Source: Chloroflexota bacterium
GTDB taxonomy: Bacteria > Chloroflexota > Dehalococcoidia > Lucifugimonadales > Lucifugimonadaceae
DNA: 19,793 nucleotides
Direction of reading: 5' to 3'
NCBI GenBank assembly: GCA_002730795.1
Contig: PCAX01000012.1
Coordinates: forward strand, 6,200-25,992
Position numbers and translations under genes: made by a program. This document shows, piece after piece, positions 8,122-15,347 of this stretch. The notes beneath the pieces are model-generated. The model was not told the DNA's origin, searched no databases, and worked only from the letters and a program-made list of their open reading frames with translations. The stretch's first letter is position 1. Each line of letters begins with the position of its first letter.

Positions 8122-8964
8122 AATAAATTGAACACCATAACTTTTGGGCATAGTCCAGATGCGGATGATGCTTTCATGTTTTATGGCTTGGCAAAAGAGA
8201 TTGTCAAAATTAAAGGATATAAAATTGATCACAAAATGGCCGATATTCAAACATTAAACGAACTTGCCGTTAACGGTGAATTGCCTGTAACTGCCATTTC
8301 AGCTGCCCATTATCCAAACGTATCCGATCATTATAGGGTCATGTCTTGTGGAGCTTCAATTGGTCGAAATTATGGTCCGGTCATAGTTTCAAAGGATTCG
8401 ATTACAATGTCTAAATTAAGTGGTCGAACAGTGGCTATTCCTGGAAGCCATACCACATCCTGGCTTTTGTATCAAATATTTTGTCCGACGGACATAACGC
8501 CGATTTTTGTAGAGTTCAATCAAATTGAGAAGCTTGTAAGCTCCGGAAAAGTTGATGCGGGTATTTTATTACATGAAGGGCAGATACTATACAAAAACTG
8601 GGGCCTTAAATTAGTATTAGATTTAGGAAAACATTGGTTCACTCAAACCGGCTTGCCTATCCCTTTGGGGCTTGATGTTGTGAATAGAAATCTGGGAAAA
8701 GATTTATCCTTCAAAGTTACGAATTCCCTGAAACAGAGTATTGAATATGCCCATAATAATGAGGATAAAGCTCTTGAATATGCTTTGGGGTTCGGCCGAG
8801 GTATAGAAAAGGAAGATGGTCGTAAATTCGTTAGAATGTACGTAAATACTGACACGGTTAACATGGGTTTGGAAGGGATATCATCTCTAAAACGACTATT
8901 TTCTATGGCGGTGGATAAAGGCATAATCAAAACTTTGCCACCATTGGATATAGTACAGGTTTAA
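8119..8964 (+). CDS. mqnD: 1,4-dihydroxy-6-naphthoate synthase MqnD
   Basis: This 281-residue enzyme of the MqnA/MqnD fold shows FGHSPDADDAFMFYGLA at the N-terminus, TAISAAHYP, YGPVIVSK, the LHEGQ segment with His152 (equivalent to the histidine proposed as catalytic base in MqnD), and TGLPIPLG. It converts cyclic dehypoxanthine futalosine to 1,4-dihydroxy-6-naphthoate, which is the substrate for prenylation. The SPDADDAF form of the N-terminal motif differs from the SPCPNDTF form common in other MqnD proteins, and suggests a distinct clade. The start is TTG 8119 with GGGGAGG eight bases upstream. It is the last recognisable menaquinone gene; the rhomboid gene starts 49 bases later. Confidence 0.92.
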   Translation: MNKLNTITFGHSPDADDAFMFYGLAKEIVKIKGYKIDHKMADIQTLNELAVNGELPVTAISAAHYPNVSDHYRVMSCGASIGRNYGPVIVSKDSITMSKLSGRTVAIPGSHTTSWLLYQIFCPTDITPIFVEFNQIEKLVSSGKVDAGILLHEGQILYKNWGLKLVLDLGKHWFTQTGLPIPLGLDVVNRNLGKDLSFKVTNSLKQSIEYAHNNEDKALEYALGFGRGIEKEDGRKFVRMYVNTDTVNMGLEGISSLKRLFSMAVDKGIIKTLPPLDIVQV

Positions 8965-9013
8965 TTTGTGAAGCTTTTTTCGAGAAAATACCGAAAATTA
9001 GTAAAAATATTAA

Positions 9014-9871
9014 TTGAATGAATTAAAAAAAAATCCTGTCACTACAATACTCATTATTTCTAACGTCCTTATTCACATTTTGGTGGGTTTTACTGGAGGT
9101 ACGGATGGAACGTTAGGATATCTTAACTTGATAAAATGGGGTGCTAGGTATGGACCAGCGATAATTGATGGAGAGTGGTGGCGTCTAATAGTCCCCATTT
9201 TTTTGCATATTGGTATTTTTCATCTTTTTACTAATATGATTGGACTTTTTGTTATGGCACGAATATTGGATATGGAAAAAGTTCTAGGGTCGTTTGGGTA
9301 TCTAGTCGTTTATTTGCTTTCAGGTATTATCGGTAATGCATGTAGTTTTTATTTCAGCCCAAACGTTGGAGCAGGGGCCTCCGGGGCTATTTTTGGTCTT
9401 TTTGGAACAGGTACTGCATTCTTAATTTTGAATAGAGATAGGTTAGGTTCCACTGGTAAAGATACCTTATTGGCTATGTTGTTTATTGTAGGCATAAATA
9501 TAGTAATAGGGTTGGTGACGGATGGTGTAGATAATACTGCCCATGTGGCAGGTTTGGTCGGAGGATTCATCATAGGAATTTACGTTATTCCACGGCAGGG
9601 CAGTTTATTTAAAATCGGTCCGACCACACCAGGAAGTGAAATAATATCGTGCAAGCGTTGCGATGGGAGAGGTCAACTGTCGGGATCGATAGGCACGGAT
9701 TTTGATAAAATTCAACAAATTACAACCTGTTCAATATGTAACGGGGTAGGGCGGAGAGTTGTTGAATCAACAAAGAAAAATACTGTGTTTACAAGATATG
9801 TGTTATCTATAATTATGGTGTCTGTTTTTGTGGTAATCCTAATTATGCGGAAAACTACACAGGGTTATTAA
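9014..9871 (+). CDS. Rhomboid intramembrane serine protease with C-terminal DnaJ-like zinc finger
   Basis: This 285-residue membrane protein has a rhomboid core of six predicted membrane segments (about residues 8-192). Landmarks are HIGIFHLFTNMIG (65-77), G121-A-S123-G with the catalytic serine, and AHVAG with the catalytic histidine H177. Rhomboids cleave membrane-anchored substrates within the bilayer. After the core comes a segment with two CxxCxGxG units, CKRCDGRG (C213, C216) and CSICNGVG (C239, C242), like half of the DnaJ cysteine-rich domain and likely to bind one zinc. A seventh hydrophobic segment (about 262-278) ends the protein. With the usual six-segment rhomboid topology the finger would be cytoplasmic. 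The start is probably TTG 9014, since an in-frame TAA lies directly before it; there is no clear ribosome site. The gene is downstream of mqnD and convergent with ssrA. The substrate is unknown. Confidence 0.88.
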   Translation: MNELKKNPVTTILIISNVLIHILVGFTGGTDGTLGYLNLIKWGARYGPAIIDGEWWRLIVPIFLHIGIFHLFTNMIGLFVMARILDMEKVLGSFGYLVVYLLSGIIGNACSFYFSPNVGAGASGAIFGLFGTGTAFLILNRDRLGSTGKDTLLAMLFIVGINIVIGLVTDGVDNTAHVAGLVGGFIIGIYVIPRQGSLFKIGPTTPGSEIISCKRCDGRGQLSGSIGTDFDKIQQITTCSICNGVGRRVVESTKKNTVFTRYVLSIIMVSVFVVILIMRKTTQGY

Positions 9872-9898
9872 ATCATGTATACACAAAAAACTTGTTTT

Positions 9899-10253
9899 TG
9901 GTGGAGACGGGGGAGGGTCGAACTCCCCGTCCAATTCAGTTCGTACTTCAACGTCTACGGGCATATCCAGTCATTCTTTAGTTAATAAACTTGTTGACTG
10001 GCGAACAGAGCATATTAACATAGCCAGCTTATTTCTTACTCCCGGAACACTGGTCGAATTTCGGGTCGCAATCCGGACTTTCGTCGCTCGATCCTGTTTC
10101 GCCGGATTTAAAACAAGTCGAACGTCGCTTTACTTAATTAAGCTGCGAGAGCGAGTTCTTTTTCGCCATTTATAAGTTTGCCGTTGTTTACGTGGTGACG
10201 GCACCACGGCCCGCAGTTTCATATTCACTAAACTGTCGAAACCACGCGTCCCC
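9899..10253 (-). ncRNA. ssrA: Transfer-messenger RNA (tmRNA, 10Sa RNA)
   Basis: On the minus strand the transcript starts GGGGACG (10253) and ends CGTCTCC-ACCA (9899), and these ends form a full seven-pair acceptor stem with an encoded CCA. The 3' part contains GAGTTCGACCCTC (T-loop arm), and the 5' part contains GTGGTTTCGACAG, both hallmarks of tmRNA. The internal reading frame ends with TAA at 10138-10140. It encodes a tag read as VNNGKLINGEKELALAA (codons 10141-10191), ending in the degradation signal LALAA. The resume codon is inferred to be GTA at 10189-10191 and could be one codon off. The RNA is a normal, one-piece molecule of about 355 nt. It acts with SmpB in rescue of stalled ribosomes. 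It lies 28 bases downstream of smpB and may be processed from the smpB transcript. Confidence 0.97.
10138..10191 (-). other. tmRNA tag-peptide reading frame
   Basis: Seventeen sense codons followed by TAA and, four bases after the start of the stop, a second TAA-like TTAAG context. The translated tag is VNNGKLINGEKELALAA. The C-terminal LALAA matches the hydrophobic end recognised by ClpXP-type proteases in other bacteria. The exact first codon is uncertain, because the resume site depends on upstream RNA context. Confidence 0.75.
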
Positions 10254-10281
10254 GATTCAATTGTACTATCGATTACAATAT

Positions 10282-10746
10282 TTAACGAATTTTTATCGAT
10301 CGGTTTATTTCCCGATCTGATTCACGTTTTTTTATTAGGTCGCGCTTGTCAAATTTCCTTCTACCTTTACCAATTGCGATTTCGACTTTCGCTAAGCGGC
10401 CTTTGATGTACATAGACGTTGGTATAACTGTTAGTTTTTTTTTGTCAATTTCTAGGCGTATACGGGTTTGTTCTTTTTTGTGTAATAACAATCTTCTAGT
10501 TCGGGTCGGATTATGCTGATTATTATTTCCGGCAGGTTGATACGAAGCTATATGGACATTATGGAGCCAAGCACCGGTTTCTTTGATTTGAACATATCCC
10601 TCTGAAATATTTACCCTGCCTTCTCTGATAGATTTAATCTCAGATCCTTTCAAAGAAATTCCTGCTTCTAAATATTCGATTATTTCGTAATTGAATTTCG
10701 CGCGTCTATTCGAGCTAACCAACTTCTTATTCGAGTTCGGAGCCAT
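10282..10746 (-). CDS. smpB: SsrA-binding protein SmpB
   Basis: This 154-residue basic protein matches the SmpB family over its full length. It shows NRRAKFNYEIIEYLEAGISLKGSEIKSIREG near the N-terminus, then SEGYVQIK, NVHIASYQPA, RTRRLLLHKKE and GRLAKVEIAIGKGRRKFDKR before a lysine/arginine-rich tail. SmpB forms an OB-fold that binds the tRNA-like domain of tmRNA and brings it to ribosomes stalled on mRNAs lacking stop codons. The basic tail is the part that enters the mRNA channel. The ATG at 10744-10746 is preceded by AGGAG nine bases upstream, and that ribosome site overlaps the TAG stop of ctpA, which suggests coupled translation. Its partner RNA gene ssrA follows immediately. Confidence 0.97.
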   Translation of the reverse strand: MAPNSNKKLVSSNRRAKFNYEIIEYLEAGISLKGSEIKSIREGRVNISEGYVQIKETGAWLHNVHIASYQPAGNNNQHNPTRTRRLLLHKKEQTRIRLEIDKKKLTVIPTSMYIKGRLAKVEIAIGKGRRKFDKRDLIKKRESDREINRSIKIR

Positions 10747-10758
10747 GTGTTTACGCTC

Positions 10759-12000
10759 CTATTTCGTATTATTGTTTTGAAAATTCAATTGATCTATCGC
10801 AGCTTTCAATTGGGGGTCTTCTTTAGATCCGGCTGGATACGATACGACCACATCTGGTTCAATACCTACCTCTTCGATCATTCTACCGTTAGGTGTGTAC
10901 CATCTACCATGAGTTAGATATATACCGCCACCATTTGATAGCCCTCTAACTATGTTAACACTTCCTTTTCCAAAAGTCGTTTCACCTATAAGAATTGACC
11001 GTCCTGCATCTTGTAATGCTCCTACTAAAACTTCAGCTCCAGATGCCGAATATTTGTCGATAAGAGTAACTATTGGTACTTCTAGATAAGAACCGCCACT
11101 CATTGTGGGCCAATCGGTGCGATTCCCTGTCGCATCTATTTCATATGTGATAATACCTTGTGGTAAAAGTTCCGAAGCAACTTCCACTGTTGCAGAAAGT
11201 AAACCACCTGGATTACCACGTAGATCCAACACGATTCCTTTTTTTCCGGATGAAGTGGCAGATTTAAGTTCTTTCCTGAATTCATTAGGCGTTTCGGCAG
11301 TAAACTGTGTCAATCTGATTTTGGTATATTCAGTTTCCGGAATATCCCTGGAAAAAACACTCGGTTGATCTATAATTCCTCGCACAACGGTAATATCGAT
11401 GGGATCTAGTGATCCTACATGTTCAACGGTTATAGTGACCTTTGTCCCTTCGGGACCTCTAATTTTGTTAACTGCTTCCAAAACACTCCAATCAGTAGCA
11501 TCTTCCCCATTAACCGCAATTATCCTGTCTCCTGCTTTGATTCCAGCTTTTTCGGCTGGAGTATTTGGCAAAGGCTTTGTGATAATTACGCCTTTGCCAT
11601 CAGGGGCGCTTGAAACTTGAGCACCGATACCTCCAAATTTGCCTTTAAAATCTTCATTTTGTACGCTAAAAGCTTCAGGCCTAATATATGAGGTGTGTTT
11701 GTTGTCTAAAGATTCCACCATTGCATCAACAGCTGTTTCCGACATTTTTGCAGGGTCAATTAGATGTTTATCAATAAAATCATGATTAATTATTGAAAAG
11801 GCTTCCCAAACGATTTCCAAGCCTCTTGGTACTTGGTCGGGAACGATAATAGTTGTTACTTGTTGGTCAGGTTTGTCCAAATCGAGATTTGGTAAGGTTT
11901 CTGGGGCTGTACTGGTACTGCGAAAGGCCAGAGATAAGACAACGATGGAAATCGCCAGACAGGTAAGTGATGCTACGATTTTTCTAATGTCAGTAAACAT
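10759..12000 (-). CDS. ctpA: C-terminal processing protease CtpA (S41 family)
   Basis: This 413-residue protein begins with a short cytoplasmic stretch and a hydrophobic segment (about 9-26), a signal anchor or signal peptide that places the enzyme outside the membrane. A PDZ domain follows (about 115-208; GVIITKPLPNTPAEKAGIKAGDRI), then the S41 catalytic domain. LDLRGNPGG (258-266), the YSASGAE block with S320, and TFGKG with K345 give the Ser-Lys dyad at the spacing (25 residues) found in E. coli Prc. The family cuts C-terminal regions of exported proteins or takes part in envelope protein turnover. The start ATG at 12000 has no Shine-Dalgarno sequence but a TATAAT four bases upstream. The gene precedes smpB and ssrA in an apparent three-gene unit. 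Confidence 0.93.
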   Translation of the reverse strand: MFTDIRKIVASLTCLAISIVVLSLAFRSTSTAPETLPNLDLDKPDQQVTTIIVPDQVPRGLEIVWEAFSIINHDFIDKHLIDPAKMSETAVDAMVESLDNKHTSYIRPEAFSVQNEDFKGKFGGIGAQVSSAPDGKGVIITKPLPNTPAEKAGIKAGDRIIAVNGEDATDWSVLEAVNKIRGPEGTKVTITVEHVGSLDPIDITVVRGIIDQPSVFSRDIPETEYTKIRLTQFTAETPNEFRKELKSATSSGKKGIVLDLRGNPGGLLSATVEVASELLPQGIITYEIDATGNRTDWPTMSGGSYLEVPIVTLIDKYSASGAEVLVGALQDAGRSILIGETTFGKGSVNIVRGLSNGGGIYLTHGRWYTPNGRMIEEVGIEPDVVVSYPAGSKEDPQLKAAIDQLNFQNNNTK

Positions 12001-12004
12001 AACG

Positions 12005-12010
12005 ATTATA
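12005..12010 (-). promoter_or_regulatory. Candidate -10 box directly before ctpA
   Basis: The minus strand reads a perfect TATAAT (complement of 12005-12010) only four bases before the ctpA ATG, with no good -35 hexamer at 16-18 bp and no ribosome site between. If it is a real -10 box, the transcript would be nearly or fully leaderless, and the spacing is even a little short for that. The AT richness of the gap makes chance plausible. Confidence 0.3.
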
Positions 12011-12051
12011 AATTTGACATAACAATGATAGTGCGCAATAAAACGAACAGA

Positions 12052-13203
12052 TCAATTGTTCCCCTGTTGTATTTTGTTTTCCATTAAATTTTTTAGTCGC
12101 TTTAGACCATAATGTTTTGTAGCTGATGTTATTGCGATTGGTGTTCGATCATCTACGTTAAAAATTTGCAAAAAGTCCTTCCAACGTTCTATGGTTTCTC
12201 GTTTGCCTTCTTTTAGTAAATCAATTTTGTTTAATACTAGTATACTTGGCGTTTGGGCCAACGATAATTGGGTTAACATTTGATTAACAATTTCGTATTT
12301 TTCAAAACTATAATCATTTGAAACGTCCACCACATGTAAGAATAGATCAGCCTCAGATGCCTCTTCTAGCGTAGTTTTGAATGCCGAAACTAAAATCGAA
12401 GGGAGTTTACTTACAAATCCCACTGTATCCGATATTGTTACATTGGAATGGCGGTTCAATTGAATTTGTCTAGTAGTTGTGTCGAGGGTAGAAAACAATT
12501 GGTTTTTTTCAACAACTCTTCCCGCCGTAAGTTGATTAAACAAAGCTGATTTACCGGCGTTAGTGTAACCAACAATTGAAACCGACGCTTTATTGGTTAC
12601 CCTTCTAAGGTTTCTTTGTTGACGGCGTTGCTTTTGGATTTTATTTATTTCTTTTTTTATCTTCGAAAGTTTTGACCTGACAAGTCTTCTGTCAGTTTCT
12701 ATTTGTGTCTCTCCAGGACCCCGGGTTCCTATTCCTCCGCCAAGGCGTTCTAAATGGGACCATTGACCGGCTAATCTTGGTAAAAGGTATTCGGTTTGGG
12801 CTAGATCAACTTGAAGTTTACCCTCCCTAGATCTAGCGCGCTGGGCGAAAAGGTCGATGATTAAAGCCGTTCTATCTATTACTTTAACTTGTAGTTTTTC
12901 TTCGAGGACTTTTTGTTGCGAAGGACGAAGTTCATCATCTAGAATGACGATTTTTATTTGATTATGTTTTACATGACCAACTATTTCCATTAGCTTGCCT
13001 TTGCCAACGTACGTAGGTTGGGAACCATGGATTTTTTGAGTTACTGTAATGACTGGGTTGGCTCCTACAGATCTTGCCAGTTCCGCTAGTTCAAACATAG
13101 ACTCGGATAGGGGCCACTTATCGGGATTATCGCGTTTTTCAACGCCGGCGAGTAGAGCTTTTTCAGGGGTTGGCTTTGTGATAAATGAATTTTTACCGGG
13201 CAT
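12052..13203 (-). CDS. hflX: GTPase HflX
   Basis: This 383-residue protein has the two-domain layout of HflX. The N-terminal ribosome-binding/ATPase-like region carries TYVGKGKLMEI (64-74) and ILDDELRPSQQKVLEE (87-102). A glycine-rich linker, LERLGGGIGTRGPGETQIETDRR (151-173), and a basic coiled-coil (about 174-202) lead to the G domain. The G domain shows G1 GYTNAGKS (212-219), the switch-I region FSTLDTTTR (237-245), G3 DTVGF (259-263) and G4 NKID (325-328). HflX binds the large ribosomal subunit and splits stalled or heat-damaged ribosomes in characterised bacteria. The short C-terminus lacks the extra domain of the longest homologues. The ATG at 13203 follows the dapL stop by 13 bases, so it is probably cotranscribed with dapF and dapL. 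Confidence 0.95.
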   Translation of the reverse strand: MPGKNSFITKPTPEKALLAGVEKRDNPDKWPLSESMFELAELARSVGANPVITVTQKIHGSQPTYVGKGKLMEIVGHVKHNQIKIVILDDELRPSQQKVLEEKLQVKVIDRTALIIDLFAQRARSREGKLQVDLAQTEYLLPRLAGQWSHLERLGGGIGTRGPGETQIETDRRLVRSKLSKIKKEINKIQKQRRQQRNLRRVTNKASVSIVGYTNAGKSALFNQLTAGRVVEKNQLFSTLDTTTRQIQLNRHSNVTISDTVGFVSKLPSILVSAFKTTLEEASEADLFLHVVDVSNDYSFEKYEIVNQMLTQLSLAQTPSILVLNKIDLLKEGKRETIERWKDFLQIFNVDDRTPIAITSATKHYGLKRLKNLMENKIQQGNN

Positions 13204-13216
13204 TAATACTATTTAA

Positions 13217-14383
13217 TTAACCTTTTATCCTAAATTGTGACAGCCTTCTTAGTCCTTCATCGATTTGATCGTCAGGTATGGTTAAAGAAAGCCGAATGTA
13301 CCCTTCACCTCCCAGTCCATATCCGTTACCAGGGGTAACGACTACATTGACCTGTTCTAATAGATCTGAGGCGAATTGGGAAGAAGAATATCCTTTAGGA
13401 ACAGGTGTCCATATATACAACCCCGCCTTTGGTGGATTTGTATGGACTCCTATTTGGTTTAATACTGAAACCACTTTATCTCTGCGTTTTCGGTAGATTT
13501 CATTGTTCGAATTTATCCACCCCTTTGATAAATGTAAGGCTGTTATTCCCATTTGTTGAATTGCTTGTGGTAGACCCGAATCTATATTAGATTTGACCCG
13601 CATCAAAGCATTTACCATTTCGCTGTTACCTACTGCCATTCCAACTCTCCAACCGGTCATGTTTGCGGTTTTTGATAATGAATGGAACTCCATACAAACA
13701 TCAATGGCCCCATTCACCTGAAGAACGCTTGGTGCTACATACCCGTCATAAGTTACCTCCGTATAACAAGCGTCGTGAAGTAGGGCTATGTCAAATTCTT
13801 TACAAAAAAGGACTAAATTTTCAAAATATTCCAAATTTGCGGTAGCTCCAGTAGGGTTATTTGGATAGTTTAACCAAAGGACTTTCGCCTTTTTTGCCAC
13901 ATCTGTAGGTATATCTGTAGGGTCTAAAAGATAACCATTTTCCTGCCTTAGTTGCACCATATGGCACTTACCCCCAGCGAACATTGTTCCTATTTCGTAC
14001 ACCGGATAAGCGGGATCAGGAGATATGGCAATATCTCCGGGATCGATGAAACACAATGCCGCGTGGGCAATTCCCTCTTTAGCACCTATCAGGTTAATGA
14101 TTTGAGTTTCTGGATCCAAATTCACCCCGAATCTTTTTTTATAGAATTCTGATATATTTTTCCTTAATACTGGTAGCCCTTCGGATTCTGGGTATCTGTG
14201 GTTGATTTTATTATCGGAAGCACTTTTTAGTGTCTCAATGACTGAATTAGGGGTAGGTATATCGGGATCGCCTATACCAAATGATATAACGTCTATACCT
14301 TGTGCTTTTTTTTCTGCAATTGCTCTAGAAATTTGAACGAACAGATATGGTGGTAAATTTTTGACTCGTTTAGCTAATTCCAT
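13217..14383 (-). CDS. dapL: LL-diaminopimelate aminotransferase (class I/II PLP aminotransferase)
   Basis: This 388-residue fold-type I aminotransferase shows GIGDPDIPTP (36-45), YPESEGLP (64-71), NYPNNPTGA with N176 (172-180), D204 and Y207 (HDACYTE), the PLP-binding lysine K238 in SLSKTANMTGWRVG, and R246. The overall pattern is that of the DapL group, which converts tetrahydrodipicolinate directly to LL-diaminopimelate and so bypasses the succinylase and acetylase branches. The adjacent upstream dapF, encoding the next enzyme, strongly supports this over alanine or aspartate aminotransferase. The start is ATG 14383, with GGAG seven bases upstream. The gene lies 34 bases after dapF and 13 bases before hflX. 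Confidence 0.88.
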   Translation of the reverse strand: MELAKRVKNLPPYLFVQISRAIAEKKAQGIDVISFGIGDPDIPTPNSVIETLKSASDNKINHRYPESEGLPVLRKNISEFYKKRFGVNLDPETQIINLIGAKEGIAHAALCFIDPGDIAISPDPAYPVYEIGTMFAGGKCHMVQLRQENGYLLDPTDIPTDVAKKAKVLWLNYPNNPTGATANLEYFENLVLFCKEFDIALLHDACYTEVTYDGYVAPSVLQVNGAIDVCMEFHSLSKTANMTGWRVGMAVGNSEMVNALMRVKSNIDSGLPQAIQQMGITALHLSKGWINSNNEIYRKRRDKVVSVLNQIGVHTNPPKAGLYIWTPVPKGYSSSQFASDLLEQVNVVVTPGNGYGLGGEGYIRLSLTIPDDQIDEGLRRLSQFRIKG

Positions 14384-14417
14384 TTAGTTGCTCCACATAA
14401 AAATAGTGATATTTTAC

Positions 14418-15251
14418 TCAATCTGGCCAGGATCCAGTGAAAGTTTCAATTGCTGGTCCTTCTAGATAAATTTCTTCATCTTCATCCCAAGAAATACTTA
14501 GTTCCCCACCATCTAAAAAGACTTTAACATCGTCATCTACTAGACCCAGGAATCTGGCTGCGGCCGCCGATGCGGTAGAACCTGTTCCTGATGATAGAGT
14601 TTCCCCTGCCCCTCGTTCGAAAATTCTTGCCCTTATTGTATTACGATCAATGACATTCACAATCTCGAAATTTATTCTATTAGGGAAGGTTTTATGGGTT
14701 TCTATAATTGGACCTATTTCGGTTAAAGGAAACTTTGCAACATCCTCTTGAATTATCGTCACAGCATGGGGATTTCCGATGGACAGGCATGTAAGAGATA
14801 TTTTTTTTCTTTTTACTGTAATTGAGAAGTTGTTTTCTGTTTTTAATATTGGTATTTCTTTTGGATCATATTGTGCTTTTCCCATCCCAACTTTTGCTGA
14901 TACTACTTTACCATTAGAATATGAGGGCCACACCGATCTGACTCCTCCTCCTGTTTCTATAGATAGTTTGTTATTGTTTGGTAAAGCTATTTTTTTATCT
15001 ATGACAAATTTGGTAAAAAGTCTAATCCCATTCCCGCTCATTTCGGCTTCACTTCCATCTGGGTTGTATACACGCATGCGTATTTGGGCGTGGGTTGAAT
15101 TTTGGACTAACACAATGCCGTCTGAACCTACGCCAAAAGCAGGTTTACTCATTTCAATGGCAATTTTGGACCAATTGAGATCTTTGTCTCGCCCATCGAT
15201 GGCAATATAATCGTTGCCTGCTCCTTGAAGTTTTGTAAATTCTATTGCCAC
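14418..15251 (-). CDS. dapF: Diaminopimelate epimerase homologue with Ser at both catalytic Cys positions
   Basis: This 277-residue protein has the DapF double-domain fold. GAGNDYIAID (10-19), GVGSDGIVLV (40-49), NPDGSEAEM-S72-GNGIR, IGNPHAV (158-164) and ERGAGETLS-S221-GTGS align with the family. In studied DapF enzymes the residue before GNG and the residue before G(T/S)G are the paired catalytic cysteines. Here both are serine (AGC at 15036-15038, TCA at 14589-14591), so either the enzyme works with serines, or its role has changed. Substrate-binding residues look intact. With DapL next door, the expected reaction is LL- to meso-diaminopimelate for lysine and cell wall. The start is GTG 15251 with a short AGG six bases upstream. 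An AT-rich inverted repeat lies upstream at 15294-15312. Confidence 0.9.
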   Translation of the reverse strand: MAIEFTKLQGAGNDYIAIDGRDKDLNWSKIAIEMSKPAFGVGSDGIVLVQNSTHAQIRMRVYNPDGSEAEMSGNGIRLFTKFVIDKKIALPNNNKLSIETGGGVRSVWPSYSNGKVVSAKVGMGKAQYDPKEIPILKTENNFSITVKRKKISLTCLSIGNPHAVTIIQEDVAKFPLTEIGPIIETHKTFPNRINFEIVNVIDRNTIRARIFERGAGETLSSGTGSTASAAAARFLGLVDDDVKVFLDGGELSISWDEDEEIYLEGPAIETFTGSWPD

Positions 15252-15293
15252 TTTTTACCTGAGTTATTAAGTTTCTTTTAAGTTTTGGTACTG

Positions 15294-15312
15294 AGTATAT
15301 TTTAGATATACT
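15294..15312. repeat. 19-bp inverted repeat upstream of dapF
   Basis: AGTATAT and ATATACT form perfect seven-base arms around the five-base centre TTTAG. The repeat sits in the 96-bp gap between miaA and dapF, about 45 bases before the dapF start. It could be an operator or part of a promoter (the minus strand reads TATACT at its downstream end), but palindromes of this size are not rare in AT-rich spacer DNA. Confidence 0.5.
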
Positions 15313-15347
15313 ATTCCGAATTCAAAAAATCAATTATATGTTTCATA

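Noticed and set aside
9018..9020. ATG near the rhomboid start
   Set aside because: It is out of frame with the rhomboid coding sequence, and the in-frame TTG at 9014 is the only start close to the first membrane segment.
9872..9898. Possible terminator between the rhomboid gene and the tmRNA 3' end
   Set aside because: Only a weak A/T hairpin (CAAAAA / TTTTTG around a four- or five-base loop) is visible, with no GC stem. In DNA this AT-rich I cannot tell it from chance.
9899..9960. tRNA-like T-arm and CCA end suggesting a tRNA gene
   Set aside because: The acceptor stem pairs with sequence about 350 bases away and encloses a tag reading frame, so this is the tRNA-like half of tmRNA.
14779..15210. 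143-codon open frame on the plus strand inside dapF
   Set aside because: It is antisense to a clear dapF homologue and has no family signature, so it is a shadow frame.
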